DNA from: JBFWVD01 sp050246915 | Lineage (GTDB): Bacteria; Actinomycetota; Acidimicrobiia; Acidimicrobiales; Ilumatobacteraceae | DNA length: 64,000 nucleotides | Reading direction: 5' to 3' | Assembly (NCBI GenBank): GCA_050246915.1 | Contig: JBFWVD010000010.1 | Location: forward strand, 1-64,000 | Part shown: piece after piece, positions 32,893 through 41,960 of the stretch | Numbering within the stretch: position 1 is the stretch's first letter | Layout: every line of letters starts with the position of its first letter | Notes under the pieces: generated by a model | Told to the model about the DNA's origin: nothing | Database searches by the model: none | The model's input: the letters and a program-made list of their open reading frames with translations, nothing else | Position numbers and translations under genes: made by a program

Positions 32893-33923
32893 GGAGTGCT
32901 CCCGGTCTGGAACGGTGAGGGTTGCTCGAACAGATCGACCAACGGAGCGTGGACCCCGCCGAGGAGATGGCCGAGCACGTGGGTGCGCTTCACATAGAAG
33001 TGGGCGTCGTGTTCGAACGTGCAACCCATCGCCCCATGGTGTTGCACATTGGTTCGGGCGTTGGCCAGCGCCGCGCGATGGGTCAAGATGCGCGCCGACA
33101 GGCAGTAGTGCACCGCGTTCTCGTGGCCTTCGGCCAGGGCGAGCGCCGCGTAGTTGGTGATCGAAGCGGCCACCTCGGCTTCGACGGCCATGTCGGCGGC
33201 TTGGTGTTTGAGCCCTTGGAACGAGCCGATTGGCCTGCCGAACTGTTGACGATCGTTCAGGTACTCCACCGCCATGTCGCGCGTGGCTTCGGCGATGCCG
33301 GTCAGCATCGCCGAAACGAGTACCTGGCCGACGCGCAGGATCGGTTCGCTGTGTCTCGTGCTGGCTCGCACAGATGACGCCGACAGTGATGCTGATGCCA
33401 AGGTGGTGGTCTCGTCGATGCACGGCACCAGAGACATCGGTGGGGGAGCAACGAGGTGGGCACTGGCAGCGTCGATGAGGAGCAACAGATCGCAATCGTG
33501 TCCGTCGAACACTCGATGCGTGCTCGTGCCGTTGGGACCGAGCGGCGCACCAGGCTCGGCTGACGATGACGGCTCGGCCAAGGCCACCATCACCTCTCCG
33601 TTGATGATCTGCTCGGCCAACGCGTTGTCACCGCCGGCGAGCGCGACGCGACCGGCGAGGACGGTGGCCAGGAACGGGCCCGGTGCCAGCGCTCGTCCGA
33701 GCTCACGGAACAAAAGCGCCTCTTCGACGACGGTGGCTCCCGACCCACCGGCATCCTCGGCGACGCCCAGCCCCAACCAGCCCAGCTGGGCGCATTCGCG
33801 GAGCAAGGCGCGGGCCGACCATGGGGCCAAGGCGATGTCGCGCAGATCTCCGAGGCGCTTGCCCAGCAGGTCAACGGCCGATCGTGTCAATGCCAATTGC
33901 TCGTCGTCGGGAAGGAAGTCCAT
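32889..33923 (-). CDS. Acyl-CoA dehydrogenase, probable non-catalytic partner subunit
   Basis: 344 residues, shorter than the usual ~380-400. ACAD fold is visible from MDFLPDDEQLALTRSAVDLLG, GWLGLGVAEDAGGSGAT, and NDRQQFGRPIGSFQGLKHQAADM. The helix that carries the catalytic Glu in the neighbouring dehydrogenases (ERGT/ERAG) here reads ILRVGQVLVSAM, with no Glu, and the C-terminal FAD-binding RN-x-I-x-RVLGLP tail is absent. This is the pattern of the smaller subunit in alpha2beta2 FadE complexes that act on sterol side chains. It is 3 bases downstream of the 388-residue dehydrogenase gene, the likely partner. Confidence 0.82.
   Translation of the reverse strand: MDFLPDDEQLALTRSAVDLLGKRLGDLRDIALAPWSARALLRECAQLGWLGLGVAEDAGGSGATVVEEALLFRELGRALAPGPFLATVLAGRVALAGGDNALAEQIINGEVMVALAEPSSSAEPGAPLGPNGTSTHRVFDGHDCDLLLLIDAASAHLVAPPPMSLVPCIDETTTLASASLSASSVRASTRHSEPILRVGQVLVSAMLTGIAEATRDMAVEYLNDRQQFGRPIGSFQGLKHQAADMAVEAEVAASITNYAALALAEGHENAVHYCLSARILTHRAALANARTNVQHHGAMGCTFEHDAHFYVKRTHVLGHLLGGVHAPLVDLFEQPSPFQTGSTP
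33886..33901 (+). repeat. Dispersed 16-bp motif, copy 13
   Basis: GTCAAT-GCCA-ATTGCT near the 5' end of the short acyl-CoA dehydrogenase gene; coding strand Q-L-A-L-T. Confidence 0.55.
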
Positions 33924-33926
33924 CGT

Positions 33927-35093
33927 CTACCTCGGCAATCCCAGGACACGATCAGCGATGATGTTGCGCTGCACCTCGGACGTCCCGGCGCCGATGGTGG
34001 CGGCATAGCTGTTGAGGTACATGCGCACCCAGCTGTCACGAACGAATCGGCCGTCGACCTCGAGTGAATCGATGCCGAGCACGTCCATCGCGCACTGATA
34101 GACACGCTGGGTCAACTCGGCGAAGTAGAGCTTGATGATGGATCCCTCCGGGCCGGGCACATCGGTGCGGGCCGCACGCGACACGCCCGCATAGGTCATG
34201 GCCCGCATGGCTGCCACCTCGGCACGCAACGTGGACAGGCGTGCCACCATCTCGCTGGAGTCGGTGAGGCTCGCACCGTTCGAACGGCGGCTGCTGGCCA
34301 GTTCGATGAGTCGCTCGACCGTGCGGGACAGCTCGGTCTGCGCCTGCATGAACGCCGTGCCTCGTTCGAAGCCGAGGGTGGACATGGCCACCGCCCATCC
34401 GTCGTCGACGCGACCGACCACTTGGTCGAGCGGGATTCGTACCTCGTCGTAGAACACTTCGCAGAAGTGCTCGACACCTTGGAGCATACGGATGGGGCGG
34501 ATGTCGATGCCCGGCGCTGTCATGTCGCAGATGACCCACGTGATCCCTTGGTGCTTGGAACCGCTCGTATCGGTGCGCACCAACAACTCCTGCCAGCGAG
34601 CGACCTGCGCGTAGCTGGTCCAGATCTTCTGCCCGGTGACGATGAGCTCTTCACCATCCAGGATGGCCCGGGTGCGCAGAGATGCCAGGTCGGACCCGGA
34701 CCCAGGCTCGGAGAAGCCCTGGCACCAGACATCGCGCCCTTGCAGGATCGGTTCGAGGTGTTTGCGCTTGTGCTCCTCGGTCCCGCGCGCGATGAGCGTG
34801 GGACCGGCGTGGGCGAGACCCACGAAGCACGCACCGGCATAGGGGCCTCCGGCACTGGCATATTCCTCGTACCAGATGAGCTGCTGCACGAGAGAGAAGC
34901 CACGACCGCCGTACTGCGTGGGCCACGCGATGCCTGCATATCCAGCGTCGTACTGGAGTCGCTGCCACGCGGTGTCCCACTCGAGCATCTCGTTGCCTTC
35001 ATCGGGGCGGGGATCGCGCGGGACGTTGGCCCGCAGCCAGGTGCGGACTTCGTCGCGGAAGTCATCGTCGTCGGCCGAGAAGCGCAGGTCCAT
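33927..35093 (-). CDS. Acyl-CoA dehydrogenase (FadE type), probable catalytic subunit
   Basis: 388 residues. FAD/substrate-binding segments: WCQGFSEPGSGSDLASLRTRA (in two halves ~125-145), WTSYAQVARW, the putative catalytic Glu in LGFERGTAFM (~245), and C-terminal GAGTSEVQRNIIADRVLGLPR for FAD. It performs alpha,beta-desaturation of an acyl-CoA. The adjacent 344-residue gene lacks the Glu, so the two probably assemble as a heterotetramer. Confidence 0.92.
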   Translation of the reverse strand: MDLRFSADDDDFRDEVRTWLRANVPRDPRPDEGNEMLEWDTAWQRLQYDAGYAGIAWPTQYGGRGFSLVQQLIWYEEYASAGGPYAGACFVGLAHAGPTLIARGTEEHKRKHLEPILQGRDVWCQGFSEPGSGSDLASLRTRAILDGEELIVTGQKIWTSYAQVARWQELLVRTDTSGSKHQGITWVICDMTAPGIDIRPIRMLQGVEHFCEVFYDEVRIPLDQVVGRVDDGWAVAMSTLGFERGTAFMQAQTELSRTVERLIELASSRRSNGASLTDSSEMVARLSTLRAEVAAMRAMTYAGVSRAARTDVPGPEGSIIKLYFAELTQRVYQCAMDVLGIDSLEVDGRFVRDSWVRMYLNSYAATIGAGTSEVQRNIIADRVLGLPR

Positions 35094-35120
35094 CAGCTCA
35101 ACTCTCGTTCACTTCGTCGC

Positions 35121-36323
35121 TCAGCTGCGACGCGTCTGATTGAAGGGGATGTCCTTGTCGAGCCGAGGTTCGGTGGGCAGGCCGAGCACCCGCTCGCTCA
35201 CGATGTTGCGCTGGATCTCGTCGGTGCCGCCGCGGATGGACAGCGACGGCGCGGTGAGGAAGAGGGTCTGCCATTCGCCTTCGGCCAGCATGCCGTTCGC
35301 ACCTTCGAGATCGAGGGCGAGTTCCGCAGTGAGCTTGGTGATGATGCTGGCCCGCACCTTCGCGCCTGAGCCCTCGGCCCCTGGCTTGCCGGTGGCCCTG
35401 GCGTTGTCACGGGCGCGGCGGCCGGTCCAGCTCTGGAGCTGCAATCGTGCGATCACGTCTGCGGCGCGCTGACGGCTCAGCGGATCGTCTCCGGCGTGGG
35501 CGTCGCGGAGGTGCGCGAGTACTTGGTTGCGTCGCAACCCGCCTCCGCCTTGGGTCGCACCACCTGCTCCGATGCCGGCCCGCTCGTGAGCGAGCACGGT
35601 GATGGCTACCTTCCATCCATCGCCGACGGCGCCGATCCGATTGGCATCGGGGAGTTGGAGATCGTCGAGGAAGACCTCACTGAAGTGGGCGTCACCGTTC
35701 ATCTGTCGCATGGGTCGCACCTCGACACCGGGTGCGTCCATCGGCACCGCGAACGCGGTGATGCCGGCGTGCTTGGGGACGTCGGGATCGGTGCGGGCCA
35801 GGAGGAATCCCCAGTTTGCGTAGTGCCCTCGTGAGCACCACACCTTCTGTCCGTCGACGTGCCACACGTCGCCGTCGGACACCGCCTTGGTCGCCAGACC
35901 GGCGAGGTCGGAGCCGGCGCCGGGTTCGGAGAACAACTGGCACCAGATGTCGGCGCCGGTCCCGATGCGGGGCATCCATCGTTGCTGCTGCTCGGGGGTT
36001 CCATGGGTGAGCAACGTGGGCCCCACGAGCCCGGTACCCACCCCGAAGGGGTACAGATCGGCGGTCGTGAACGCGCGCAGTTCCTCGTCCAATATGGCGA
36101 TCTGCCATCGCGGCGCACCGCGCCCACCGAGGTGCACGGGCCACCCCGGCGTCGAGAGGCCAACCTCCGCCAGCGATGCCAGATAGCGCCGACCTTCCTC
36201 GACCTCGTCGCTACCGGCACCGAGCACCGTGATCGGACCAGCTGTGCCTGGACGAGGGGCGAGCCGCTCGGCGAGCAGCGTCCTCACCTCGGTTCGAAAC
36301 GTGTCTCGGTCGGCACTGCTCAT
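35121..36323 (-). CDS. Acyl-CoA dehydrogenase (FadE type)
   Basis: 400 residues. WCQLFSEPGAGSDLAGLATKA (two halves), VWCSRGHYANWGFLLART, putative catalytic Glu in VLAHERAGIGAGG, and C-terminal GGTDEIQRNIVSERVLGLP. A Gly-rich insertion GGATQGGGGLRR follows the catalytic helix. First gene of the leftward three-dehydrogenase/lactonase operon; it diverges from the MaoC-like gene by 138 bases that presumably hold both promoters. Confidence 0.92.
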   Translation of the reverse strand: MSSADRDTFRTEVRTLLAERLAPRPGTAGPITVLGAGSDEVEEGRRYLASLAEVGLSTPGWPVHLGGRGAPRWQIAILDEELRAFTTADLYPFGVGTGLVGPTLLTHGTPEQQQRWMPRIGTGADIWCQLFSEPGAGSDLAGLATKAVSDGDVWHVDGQKVWCSRGHYANWGFLLARTDPDVPKHAGITAFAVPMDAPGVEVRPMRQMNGDAHFSEVFLDDLQLPDANRIGAVGDGWKVAITVLAHERAGIGAGGATQGGGGLRRNQVLAHLRDAHAGDDPLSRQRAADVIARLQLQSWTGRRARDNARATGKPGAEGSGAKVRASIITKLTAELALDLEGANGMLAEGEWQTLFLTAPSLSIRGGTDEIQRNIVSERVLGLPTEPRLDKDIPFNQTRRS

Positions 36324-36461
36324 CTGGCGCTGCTCACTTGACGGTGCTCATCTGACGGTGGTCGTGACGTCGTTCGTCCCCCGATCGTCCATGATTGCAC
36401 CTGGCAGACTCATCCCAGGCATGGGACGGGGTCCGTCGCCGGACGCAACGATGGAGGGGAC

Positions 36462-37667
36462 ATGGCAGAGCGATCGGCGGACTACGGCAAGATCACTCCC
36501 GAAGGCATCGAGAAGATGCGAGGTCGCATCGGTGTGCGTCAGCCAGGTGTGCCGGCGTGGTTCCGCGAAGCGCATCACGATTCGATGCGCCATTTCGCTT
36601 GGAGTTTCGGCGACGACAACCCGCTGTTCGGGGAACCCGACTACGGGGCATCGTCGCGTTGGGGGACGATCGTCGCCCCGCCGTTCTATGTGTTGAACCT
36701 GCAAGATCCGGTGGCCCCACCGATCCCGCGTGAGTTGCGTGACAAGACCCGTGGCGCGCTGGCCGGGTTGCACGAGTTCCATGCCGGGAGCGAGTTCTGG
36801 TTCTATCGACCGGTTGTTCCAGGCGATCGGGCATACAGCGCTCGCTGGGTGAGCGATGTCCGCGAGAAGGTGTCGGAATTCGGCGGTGGACGCAGCGTGA
36901 TCCGCGACGAGATCGAGTACGTCGAGGCCGCCGATGGGCATCCGCTCATGAAGCACTTCCAGTGGCTCGTGCACACAGAGCGCGACACGGCGCGCAAAGC
37001 CGGCGCCGAGAAGAAGAAGACCGAACCGCCCAGCTACACGCCGGAAGAGATCGACGCCATCGAAGACGAGATCGTCTCCGAGGTCCGCCGCGGGAGCGAA
37101 CCGCGCTTCGTCGAGGACGTGCAGATCGGCGACGATCTCGGACGTGTCACCAAAGGCCCGATGACGATCACCGACATCATCGGTGCCCACATCGGTCGCG
37201 GGCCGGGGCACTATCAGTGGGGTCCGCTCGAGTTGTCGGTTCGCAAACGTCGCACCCACCCCGGCTTCTACACCCGCAACGAGTTCGGTGGATGGGACGT
37301 GGTGCAGCGCGTGCACTGGGACCAGGACTTCGCCCGCTCGATCGGTACCGCTCGCATTTACGACTACGGCACCATGCGGCTCAATTGGCTCACCCATCTG
37401 CTCACCAACTGGATGGGCGACGACGGGTTCGTGATGCGACTGCGTTGCGAGTTCCGCAAGTTCAACTACATCGGAGACGTGTCCCGGGTGACGGGTCGGG
37501 TCACGGCCAAGAACCCCGATGGGACCATCGAGGTGGCCGTGTCGTGCGTGAACCAGCGAGGCGAGGACACGTGCCCGGCCGAGGCCACCATCGCCCTGCC
37601 CAGCCGCGAACGAGGCCTGCCGGCGCTGCCGACTCCGCCGGCCGACTGGGTGAAGGTGCGTGCATGA
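36462..37667 (+). CDS. MaoC-like double-hotdog acyl dehydratase
   Basis: 401 residues made of two hotdog halves. The first (~20-180) has FGDDNPLFGEPDYGASSRWG, matching the MaoC/FAS1-dehydratase substrate loop but with Phe where the catalytic His usually stands. The second (~190-390) has DIIGAHIGRGPGHYQWG and FGGWDVVQRVHWDQDFA. Enoyl-CoA hydratase activity on a bulky acyl-CoA is the family expectation, but the missing His makes it possible that another residue or a partner supplies catalysis. Its TGA overlaps the ATG of the ligase gene, and the operon continues into an acyl-CoA dehydrogenase. Confidence 0.78.
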   Translation: MAERSADYGKITPEGIEKMRGRIGVRQPGVPAWFREAHHDSMRHFAWSFGDDNPLFGEPDYGASSRWGTIVAPPFYVLNLQDPVAPPIPRELRDKTRGALAGLHEFHAGSEFWFYRPVVPGDRAYSARWVSDVREKVSEFGGGRSVIRDEIEYVEAADGHPLMKHFQWLVHTERDTARKAGAEKKKTEPPSYTPEEIDAIEDEIVSEVRRGSEPRFVEDVQIGDDLGRVTKGPMTITDIIGAHIGRGPGHYQWGPLELSVRKRRTHPGFYTRNEFGGWDVVQRVHWDQDFARSIGTARIYDYGTMRLNWLTHLLTNWMGDDGFVMRLRCEFRKFNYIGDVSRVTGRVTAKNPDGTIEVAVSCVNQRGEDTCPAEATIALPSRERGLPALPTPPADWVKVRA

Positions 37668-39229
37668 TGTCAATCAACGTTGACGCCGCTGGCGGCGTCA
37701 ACGAGCGCATTGACGTGTCGGCCCGCATCGCCACCATCTTGCGCCTCGATCCACAGCGCCCCGGCGCTCAGTATCTCGGTCGTTGGGAGACCTGGGGCGA
37801 GATGTCGCAGCGCGTCGATGCCATCGACGCGCTGCTGAGCGCCGCCGGTGTGGGCAAAGCGATGCCGGTCGGGCTGATCACTCGGACGCGACCTCCGCAG
37901 GTGGCCGCGGTGCAGGCCATCTTGGCCACGCGGCGCTGCCTCGTGCCGATCAATTCGATCGCGTCCGACGATCTGATCATCGATGACGTGACCCGGCTCG
38001 CCGTGCCGGCACTTCTCGCTGATGACGAGGATTGGGCCCGGCCCGGACTCATCGAGGCGTGTCGCCGGCTCGGGGTGCTCGGCATCGTGCTCGACCGCAC
38101 CAGCACCTCGGTGCGGTTGGTCGATGGGCTCGATCGGGTCAGCGTCACTGCCGATCCGCTTCCCGGTGTGGCGGTGCTGATGCCCACCAGTGGGACGACC
38201 GGACCCCCCAAGCGCATCAAGTATCGATACGACCACATCAACGGGGCATTGGGCCGCATCGCCCGTTACTCCGCGGCCACAGCGCGCTCGCTCGGTGGGG
38301 AGCCGGCGTTGCGTGACGGCGTCGTGATCGCGACGTTGGCGTTGGCTCACATCAGCGGCCTGTGGGGGGTGCTGCAGGCCGCGGCTGAAGGTCGGCCGGT
38401 GGCCTTGCTCGATCGCTTCGATCCCGAGAAGTGGGCCACCCTCATCGAGACGCATCAGGCCAAGACGTCGTCACTGCCACCGGCGACGCTGCGGATGGTG
38501 ATGGACGCGAACATCGCCCCCGAGCGCCTGCGATCGCTCGTGTCGGTCGGATGTGGGACTGCACCGCTCGACCCGGCGCTGGCCGATGCGTTCACCGAGC
38601 GGTACGGCGTCGCGGTGTTGGTGAGCTACGGGGCGACGGAGTTCCCAGGGGGCACTGTCGGATGGACCCTCGAGGATCATCGGGCGTTCTGGAAGTCCAA
38701 GAAGGGATCGGCGGGGCGACCGCGACCAGGCATTGCCATTCGCATCATCGACGCTGACACCGGTGAGGTGCTCCCCAATGGAGTCGACGGGATCTTGTCG
38801 GTGCGCTCTCCGCAGGCCACCACTGAGTCCACTGATGGATGGGTGCGCACCACCGATATCGGCCACATCGACGACGACGGCTTCTTGTGGCTCGTCGGGC
38901 GAGCCGATGACGCCATCAACCGAGGCGGCTTCAAGATCGTCCCCCAGGTCGTCGAAGCGGTGCTGCGCGAGCACCCGGCGGTGAGCGACGCGGCCGTGGT
39001 CGGCGTCTCGGACGATCGGCTCGGGCAGGTGCCGATGGCCGCGGTGACCGTCACGACCGCCGTAGAGCAAGACGAATTGCGCGAGTGGGTGCGCAAGCAC
39101 TTGGCCAGCTATCAGGTGCCGAGCGAGATCCGCATCCTCGGCAGTCTGCCGCGCACCGCGTCGTTGAAGGTCTCCAAGGACGAGATCCGACGGCTGTTCG
39201 CCGCCCCGACACAAGGAGACGAACGTTGA
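37664..39229 (+). CDS. Acyl-CoA synthetase / AMP-dependent ligase
   Basis: 521 residues, ANL superfamily. The P-loop-like motif MPTSGTTGPPKRIKYRY (~168), YGATEFPGGTVG (~325), the Asp of TDIGHIDDDGFLWLVGRADD (~405) and C-terminal PRTASLKVSKDEIRR with the adenylation lysine are visible. It activates a carboxylic acid to the acyl-CoA for the adjacent dehydrogenases and hydratase. The start overlaps the previous stop (ATGA); the end overlaps a TTG start. A palindromic copy of the dispersed motif spans the first codons (MSINVD). Confidence 0.92.
   Translation: MMSINVDAAGGVNERIDVSARIATILRLDPQRPGAQYLGRWETWGEMSQRVDAIDALLSAAGVGKAMPVGLITRTRPPQVAAVQAILATRRCLVPINSIASDDLIIDDVTRLAVPALLADDEDWARPGLIEACRRLGVLGIVLDRTSTSVRLVDGLDRVSVTADPLPGVAVLMPTSGTTGPPKRIKYRYDHINGALGRIARYSAATARSLGGEPALRDGVVIATLALAHISGLWGVLQAAAEGRPVALLDRFDPEKWATLIETHQAKTSSLPPATLRMVMDANIAPERLRSLVSVGCGTAPLDPALADAFTERYGVAVLVSYGATEFPGGTVGWTLEDHRAFWKSKKGSAGRPRPGIAIRIIDADTGEVLPNGVDGILSVRSPQATTESTDGWVRTTDIGHIDDDGFLWLVGRADDAINRGGFKIVPQVVEAVLREHPAVSDAAVVGVSDDRLGQVPMAAVTVTTAVEQDELREWVRKHLASYQVPSEIRILGSLPRTASLKVSKDEIRRLFAAPTQGDER
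37669..37684 (+). repeat. Dispersed 16-bp motif, copy 14 (full palindromic arms)
   Basis: GTCAAT-CAAC-GTTGAC over codons 2-7 of the ligase gene, 3-5 bases after its start codons. Confidence 0.65.
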
Positions 39230-40467
39230 TCGGATGGTCCGACGAGCAGGAAGAGATGCGACTGGCCGTGAGGCGGTTCGTCGAGGCCGAGATCGCGCCC
39301 ATCCGTGACGACCTCGAGCACGGCGATCTGCCACCCTACGAGGTGTTGCGTCGCTACTACGCCACGTTCGGTCTCGACGAGATGGCCCGCGATCGCTTCG
39401 AGAGCGAGTCCAGCGGCAAGCGCGACCAGATCAGTGCCGATGACGCCCGCGAACGTCGCTACGAACGCGCCATCATGACCTTGCTCCCCATGATCGAGAT
39501 CTCACGGCACTGCCCGGGCCTCGTCACCGCGTTGGGGGTGTCAACCAACCTTGCCGGCGGTTCGATCTTGCGCAAGGCGACGCCCGAACAGGCCCGTCGT
39601 TGGGCGCTGCCGCTGTTGACGCTCGAGAAGGTCGGCGCGTGGGCCATCACCGAACCCGACAGCGGTTCCGATGCCTTCGGCGGCATGCGCTCCAGCGCGG
39701 TGCGTGATGGCGACAGCTGGGTTCTCAACGGATCCAAGACGTTCATCACCAACGGGCCCTTTGCCGACATCATCGTGTTCCTGTGCAAGCTCGATGACGG
39801 GTCGCCGTGGCGTGAACGCCCGGTGCTCACGTTCGTGCTCGATCGCGGCATGGATGGCCTCGAGCAGACGAAACCCTTGCGCAAGATGGGTTTGCACTCG
39901 TCGCCCACCGGTGAGGTCTTCGCGCGTGATGTGCGCGTCGGACCCGAGCGGCTGTTGGGCTCAGCAGGTGGGGAAGCGCGCGGCTCGAGCGGCGGCGCCA
40001 ACAGCGCCGCAGGTCGCGACGCGGCACGGTCGGTGTTCGCCTCCGAGCGCGCCAGTATGGCGGTGCAAGCGCTTGGCATCATCGATCGATGCCTGGAGCT
40101 CTCGGTCGAGTACGCCAAGAACCGTGTGCAGTTCGGTAAGCCGATCGGTGAGTTCCAACTCATCCAGGAGAAGCTCGCCGGCATGGAGGTGGCTCGCCTC
40201 AATGTGCAGAACATGGTGTTCCGGTATCTCGAACTGGTGAAGCTGGGCAAGAACCCGACGTTCGCGGAGGCGTCGGCCATGAAGCTCTACAGCGCCCGAG
40301 CTGCAATGTCCGTTGCGCTGGAAGCGGTTCAGTTGCACGGCGGTAACGGCTACATGTCCGAGTTCCACGTCGAGCAGTTGGCCCGCGATGCCAAGGTGCT
40401 GCAGATCTACGCCGGCACCGACGAGCAACAGATCATCGCCATCGCCAAGGACCTGATGCGACGCTGA
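39226..40467 (+). CDS. Acyl-CoA dehydrogenase with TTG start
   Basis: 413 residues. ITEPDSGSDAFGGM, LNGSKTFITNGPFADIIVF, putative catalytic Glu in FASERASMAVQALG (isovaleryl-CoA-dehydrogenase-like position), RVQFGKPIGEFQLIQ and C-terminal LQIYAGTDEQQI; the MCAD-type YEGT Glu is absent, consistent with the helix-borne Glu. A Gly/Ser/Ala insertion (~245-265) precedes the catalytic helix. The TTG at 39226 overlaps the ligase stop (TTGA) and has AAGGAG at optimal spacing; no ATG is nearby. It is the final gene of the MaoC-ligase-dehydrogenase operon. Confidence 0.9.
   Translation: MIGWSDEQEEMRLAVRRFVEAEIAPIRDDLEHGDLPPYEVLRRYYATFGLDEMARDRFESESSGKRDQISADDARERRYERAIMTLLPMIEISRHCPGLVTALGVSTNLAGGSILRKATPEQARRWALPLLTLEKVGAWAITEPDSGSDAFGGMRSSAVRDGDSWVLNGSKTFITNGPFADIIVFLCKLDDGSPWRERPVLTFVLDRGMDGLEQTKPLRKMGLHSSPTGEVFARDVRVGPERLLGSAGGEARGSSGGANSAAGRDAARSVFASERASMAVQALGIIDRCLELSVEYAKNRVQFGKPIGEFQLIQEKLAGMEVARLNVQNMVFRYLELVKLGKNPTFAEASAMKLYSARAAMSVALEAVQLHGGNGYMSEFHVEQLARDAKVLQIYAGTDEQQIIAIAKDLMRR
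39540..39555 (+). repeat. Dispersed 16-bp motif, copy 15
   Basis: GTCAAC-CAAC-CTTGCC in the TTG-start dehydrogenase gene (codons V-S-T-N-L-A). Confidence 0.55.
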
Positions 40468-40509
40468 CCGATCCGTACCCGGGACGGGACCAATGCGGCG
40501 AGAGTGGAC

Positions 40510-41442
40510 TCAGCGTCGAGCCTGCGCCGCGTTCTGCGACAGCAGGACTCCTCCCAGCCCAGCGAGCACGACGGCACCGCCGAGCATCTGGAGCCCGGTG
40601 AGCTCCTGACCGAAGCACACCCAGCCACCGAGTGCAGTGAACACGACGGCCAGGAGCTGGCACAAGCCGACGACCGTGACAGCGACGTGCCGTTGCGCCC
40701 ACGTCACCAAGAAGTGCCCGGCCGTTCCCGGCAGGAGCACCAGGCCAGCCATCTGTAGCCAATCCTTGGCGTCGAGGCTGGAGAGCTCGAGGCCGCGGAC
40801 GAGGGCGATCGGGGTGGACACGATCGCTCCGACGAAGAACAACCCGGCCAGCGCCGCCATGGTCGGCACGGTGTTCTTCGTCCGGAGGTCCTTGATGATC
40901 AACATGTATCCGGAGAAGACGACCATCGCCACGACAGCGATGAGATCTCCGGACAACGTTGCCCCGGCGGTGCTGGCCGCGCCGAGCACCACCATGACCA
41001 CTCCGCTCAGGCTGATCACGCCGAAGCCGAGCTGTCGTGGCGACAACCGCTCGCGAAACGCGATCCATGCACCGATCGCCAACATCACCGGCATGAGAGC
41101 GTTGATCAACGATGCGTTGGCCACCGACGTCTCGTGGATCGAGACGATCCCAAGACCGTTCGACACCACGAACGCCAGGCCTGCAGGCGTCATTGTTCTC
41201 ACGACCGCGAGGTCGACCCGACTGCCCATCGAACGGGCGAACGTGAAGGTGGAGGCAGTGGCGAGCCACATGCGGAGCACCAAGATCGTCATATAGGGGG
41301 CAGAGATCGACCGGACGAACAAGCCGCCCGAGCCGAACAGCACCACTCCGGACAGCAGCGCGGCATACGGCATCGACCACAGACCAGGCGACGGCGAGGG
41401 GTGCGGCGCGTCGGACGGCCCGCGCCCCCTGGTCGAGGTCAC
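40510..41442 (-). CDS. EamA/DMT-family transporter
   Basis: 310 residues, ten predicted membrane helices in two EamA repeats. First repeat: MPYAALLSGVVLFGSGGLFVRS; second repeat: GDLIAVVAMVVFSGYMLIIKDL with TWAQRHVAVTVVGLCQLLAVVF. It likely exports metabolites or amino acids; the substrate cannot be read from sequence. The GTG at 41442 overlaps the stop of the upstream membrane-protein gene as GTGA, so I prefer it to the much longer frame that reads through a hexanucleotide repeat in the wrong phase. Confidence 0.88.
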   Translation of the reverse strand: MTSTRGRGPSDAPHPSPSPGLWSMPYAALLSGVVLFGSGGLFVRSISAPYMTILVLRMWLATASTFTFARSMGSRVDLAVVRTMTPAGLAFVVSNGLGIVSIHETSVANASLINALMPVMLAIGAWIAFRERLSPRQLGFGVISLSGVVMVVLGAASTAGATLSGDLIAVVAMVVFSGYMLIIKDLRTKNTVPTMAALAGLFFVGAIVSTPIALVRGLELSSLDAKDWLQMAGLVLLPGTAGHFLVTWAQRHVAVTVVGLCQLLAVVFTALGGWVCFGQELTGLQMLGGAVVLAGLGGVLLSQNAAQARR

Positions 41443-41825
41443 TGCGCTGACCCGTGACTGGCCATGGTGGGATCGCCGTGAGGGATCTGCCACGAGATGA
41501 GCCACGCCATGACTGCCATCGTTGCCGCGAACGCGAACGCGAACGCGAACGCGAACGCGAACGCGAACGCGAACGCGAACGCGAACGCGCCGCGCATTGC
41601 GGTCGCCAGGCCGTGATGACGCGATTGCTGAGCGATGATCGCCCCGACGGCGGCCACGCTCAGCGTGCCAGCGACGAGACGGCCGCCGATCACCGTGAGC
41701 GCCGTGCCAGCGAGGCTGATCAACACCGCAGCCATGAGGACCTTCGCCAGCGTCACGCAACGCAGAGGGTCACTGCCCGTCGCGTGATCGGCGGCAGCGA
41801 GCAGATCGTTCTCCACGGTGGTCAT
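41439..41825 (-). CDS. Small membrane protein with an (Ala-Phe)10 transmembrane repeat
   Basis: 128 residues from ATG 41825 (MTTVENDLL). Three hydrophobic segments: ~25-47, ~49-60, and the last, which consists of ten alternating Ala-Phe dipeptides encoded by a perfect hexanucleotide repeat, then ATMAVMAWLISWQ. It is coupled to the EamA gene by a GTGA overlap. No family is recognised. Because the repeat unit is 6 bases, copy-number changes keep the frame and would only alter helix length. An upstream ATG at 41870 is possible but would include a 13-bp tandem repeat. Confidence 0.65.
   Translation of the reverse strand: MTTVENDLLAAADHATGSDPLRCVTLAKVLMAAVLISLAGTALTVIGGRLVAGTLSVAAVGAIIAQQSRHHGLATAMRGAFAFAFAFAFAFAFAFAFAFAATMAVMAWLISWQIPHGDPTMASHGSAQ
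41527..41586. repeat. Hexanucleotide microsatellite (GCGAAC)10
   Basis: Ten perfect head-to-tail GCGAAC units followed by a partial GCG. On the minus strand it encodes the alternating Ala-Phe run of the small membrane protein. Perfect repeats of this kind mutate by slippage. Confidence 0.95.
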
Positions 41826-41854
41826 CGACCGGCCCCCTCGCCGCGATGGTGTGG

Positions 41855-41880
41855 CATCGCCCTGTGTCATCGCCCTGTGT
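41855..41880. repeat. 13-bp tandem duplication upstream of the membrane-protein gene
   Basis: CATCGCCCTGTGT occurs twice without spacer, and a degraded third copy (CATCACCC) follows. It lies in the likely 5' region of the 41825 gene. Confidence 0.6.
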
Positions 41881-41960
41881 CATCACCCGGGGCCCCGGGC
41901 GTGGCGGAAGGTGGGCGACGACCTGCTGGGCGAAACGCCCACGGTGCCAGTCAGTACGAG

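Noticed and set aside
37696..37715. GTCAAC ... ATTGAC beside motif copy 14
   Set aside because: The arms are six bases apart instead of four; probably coincidence.
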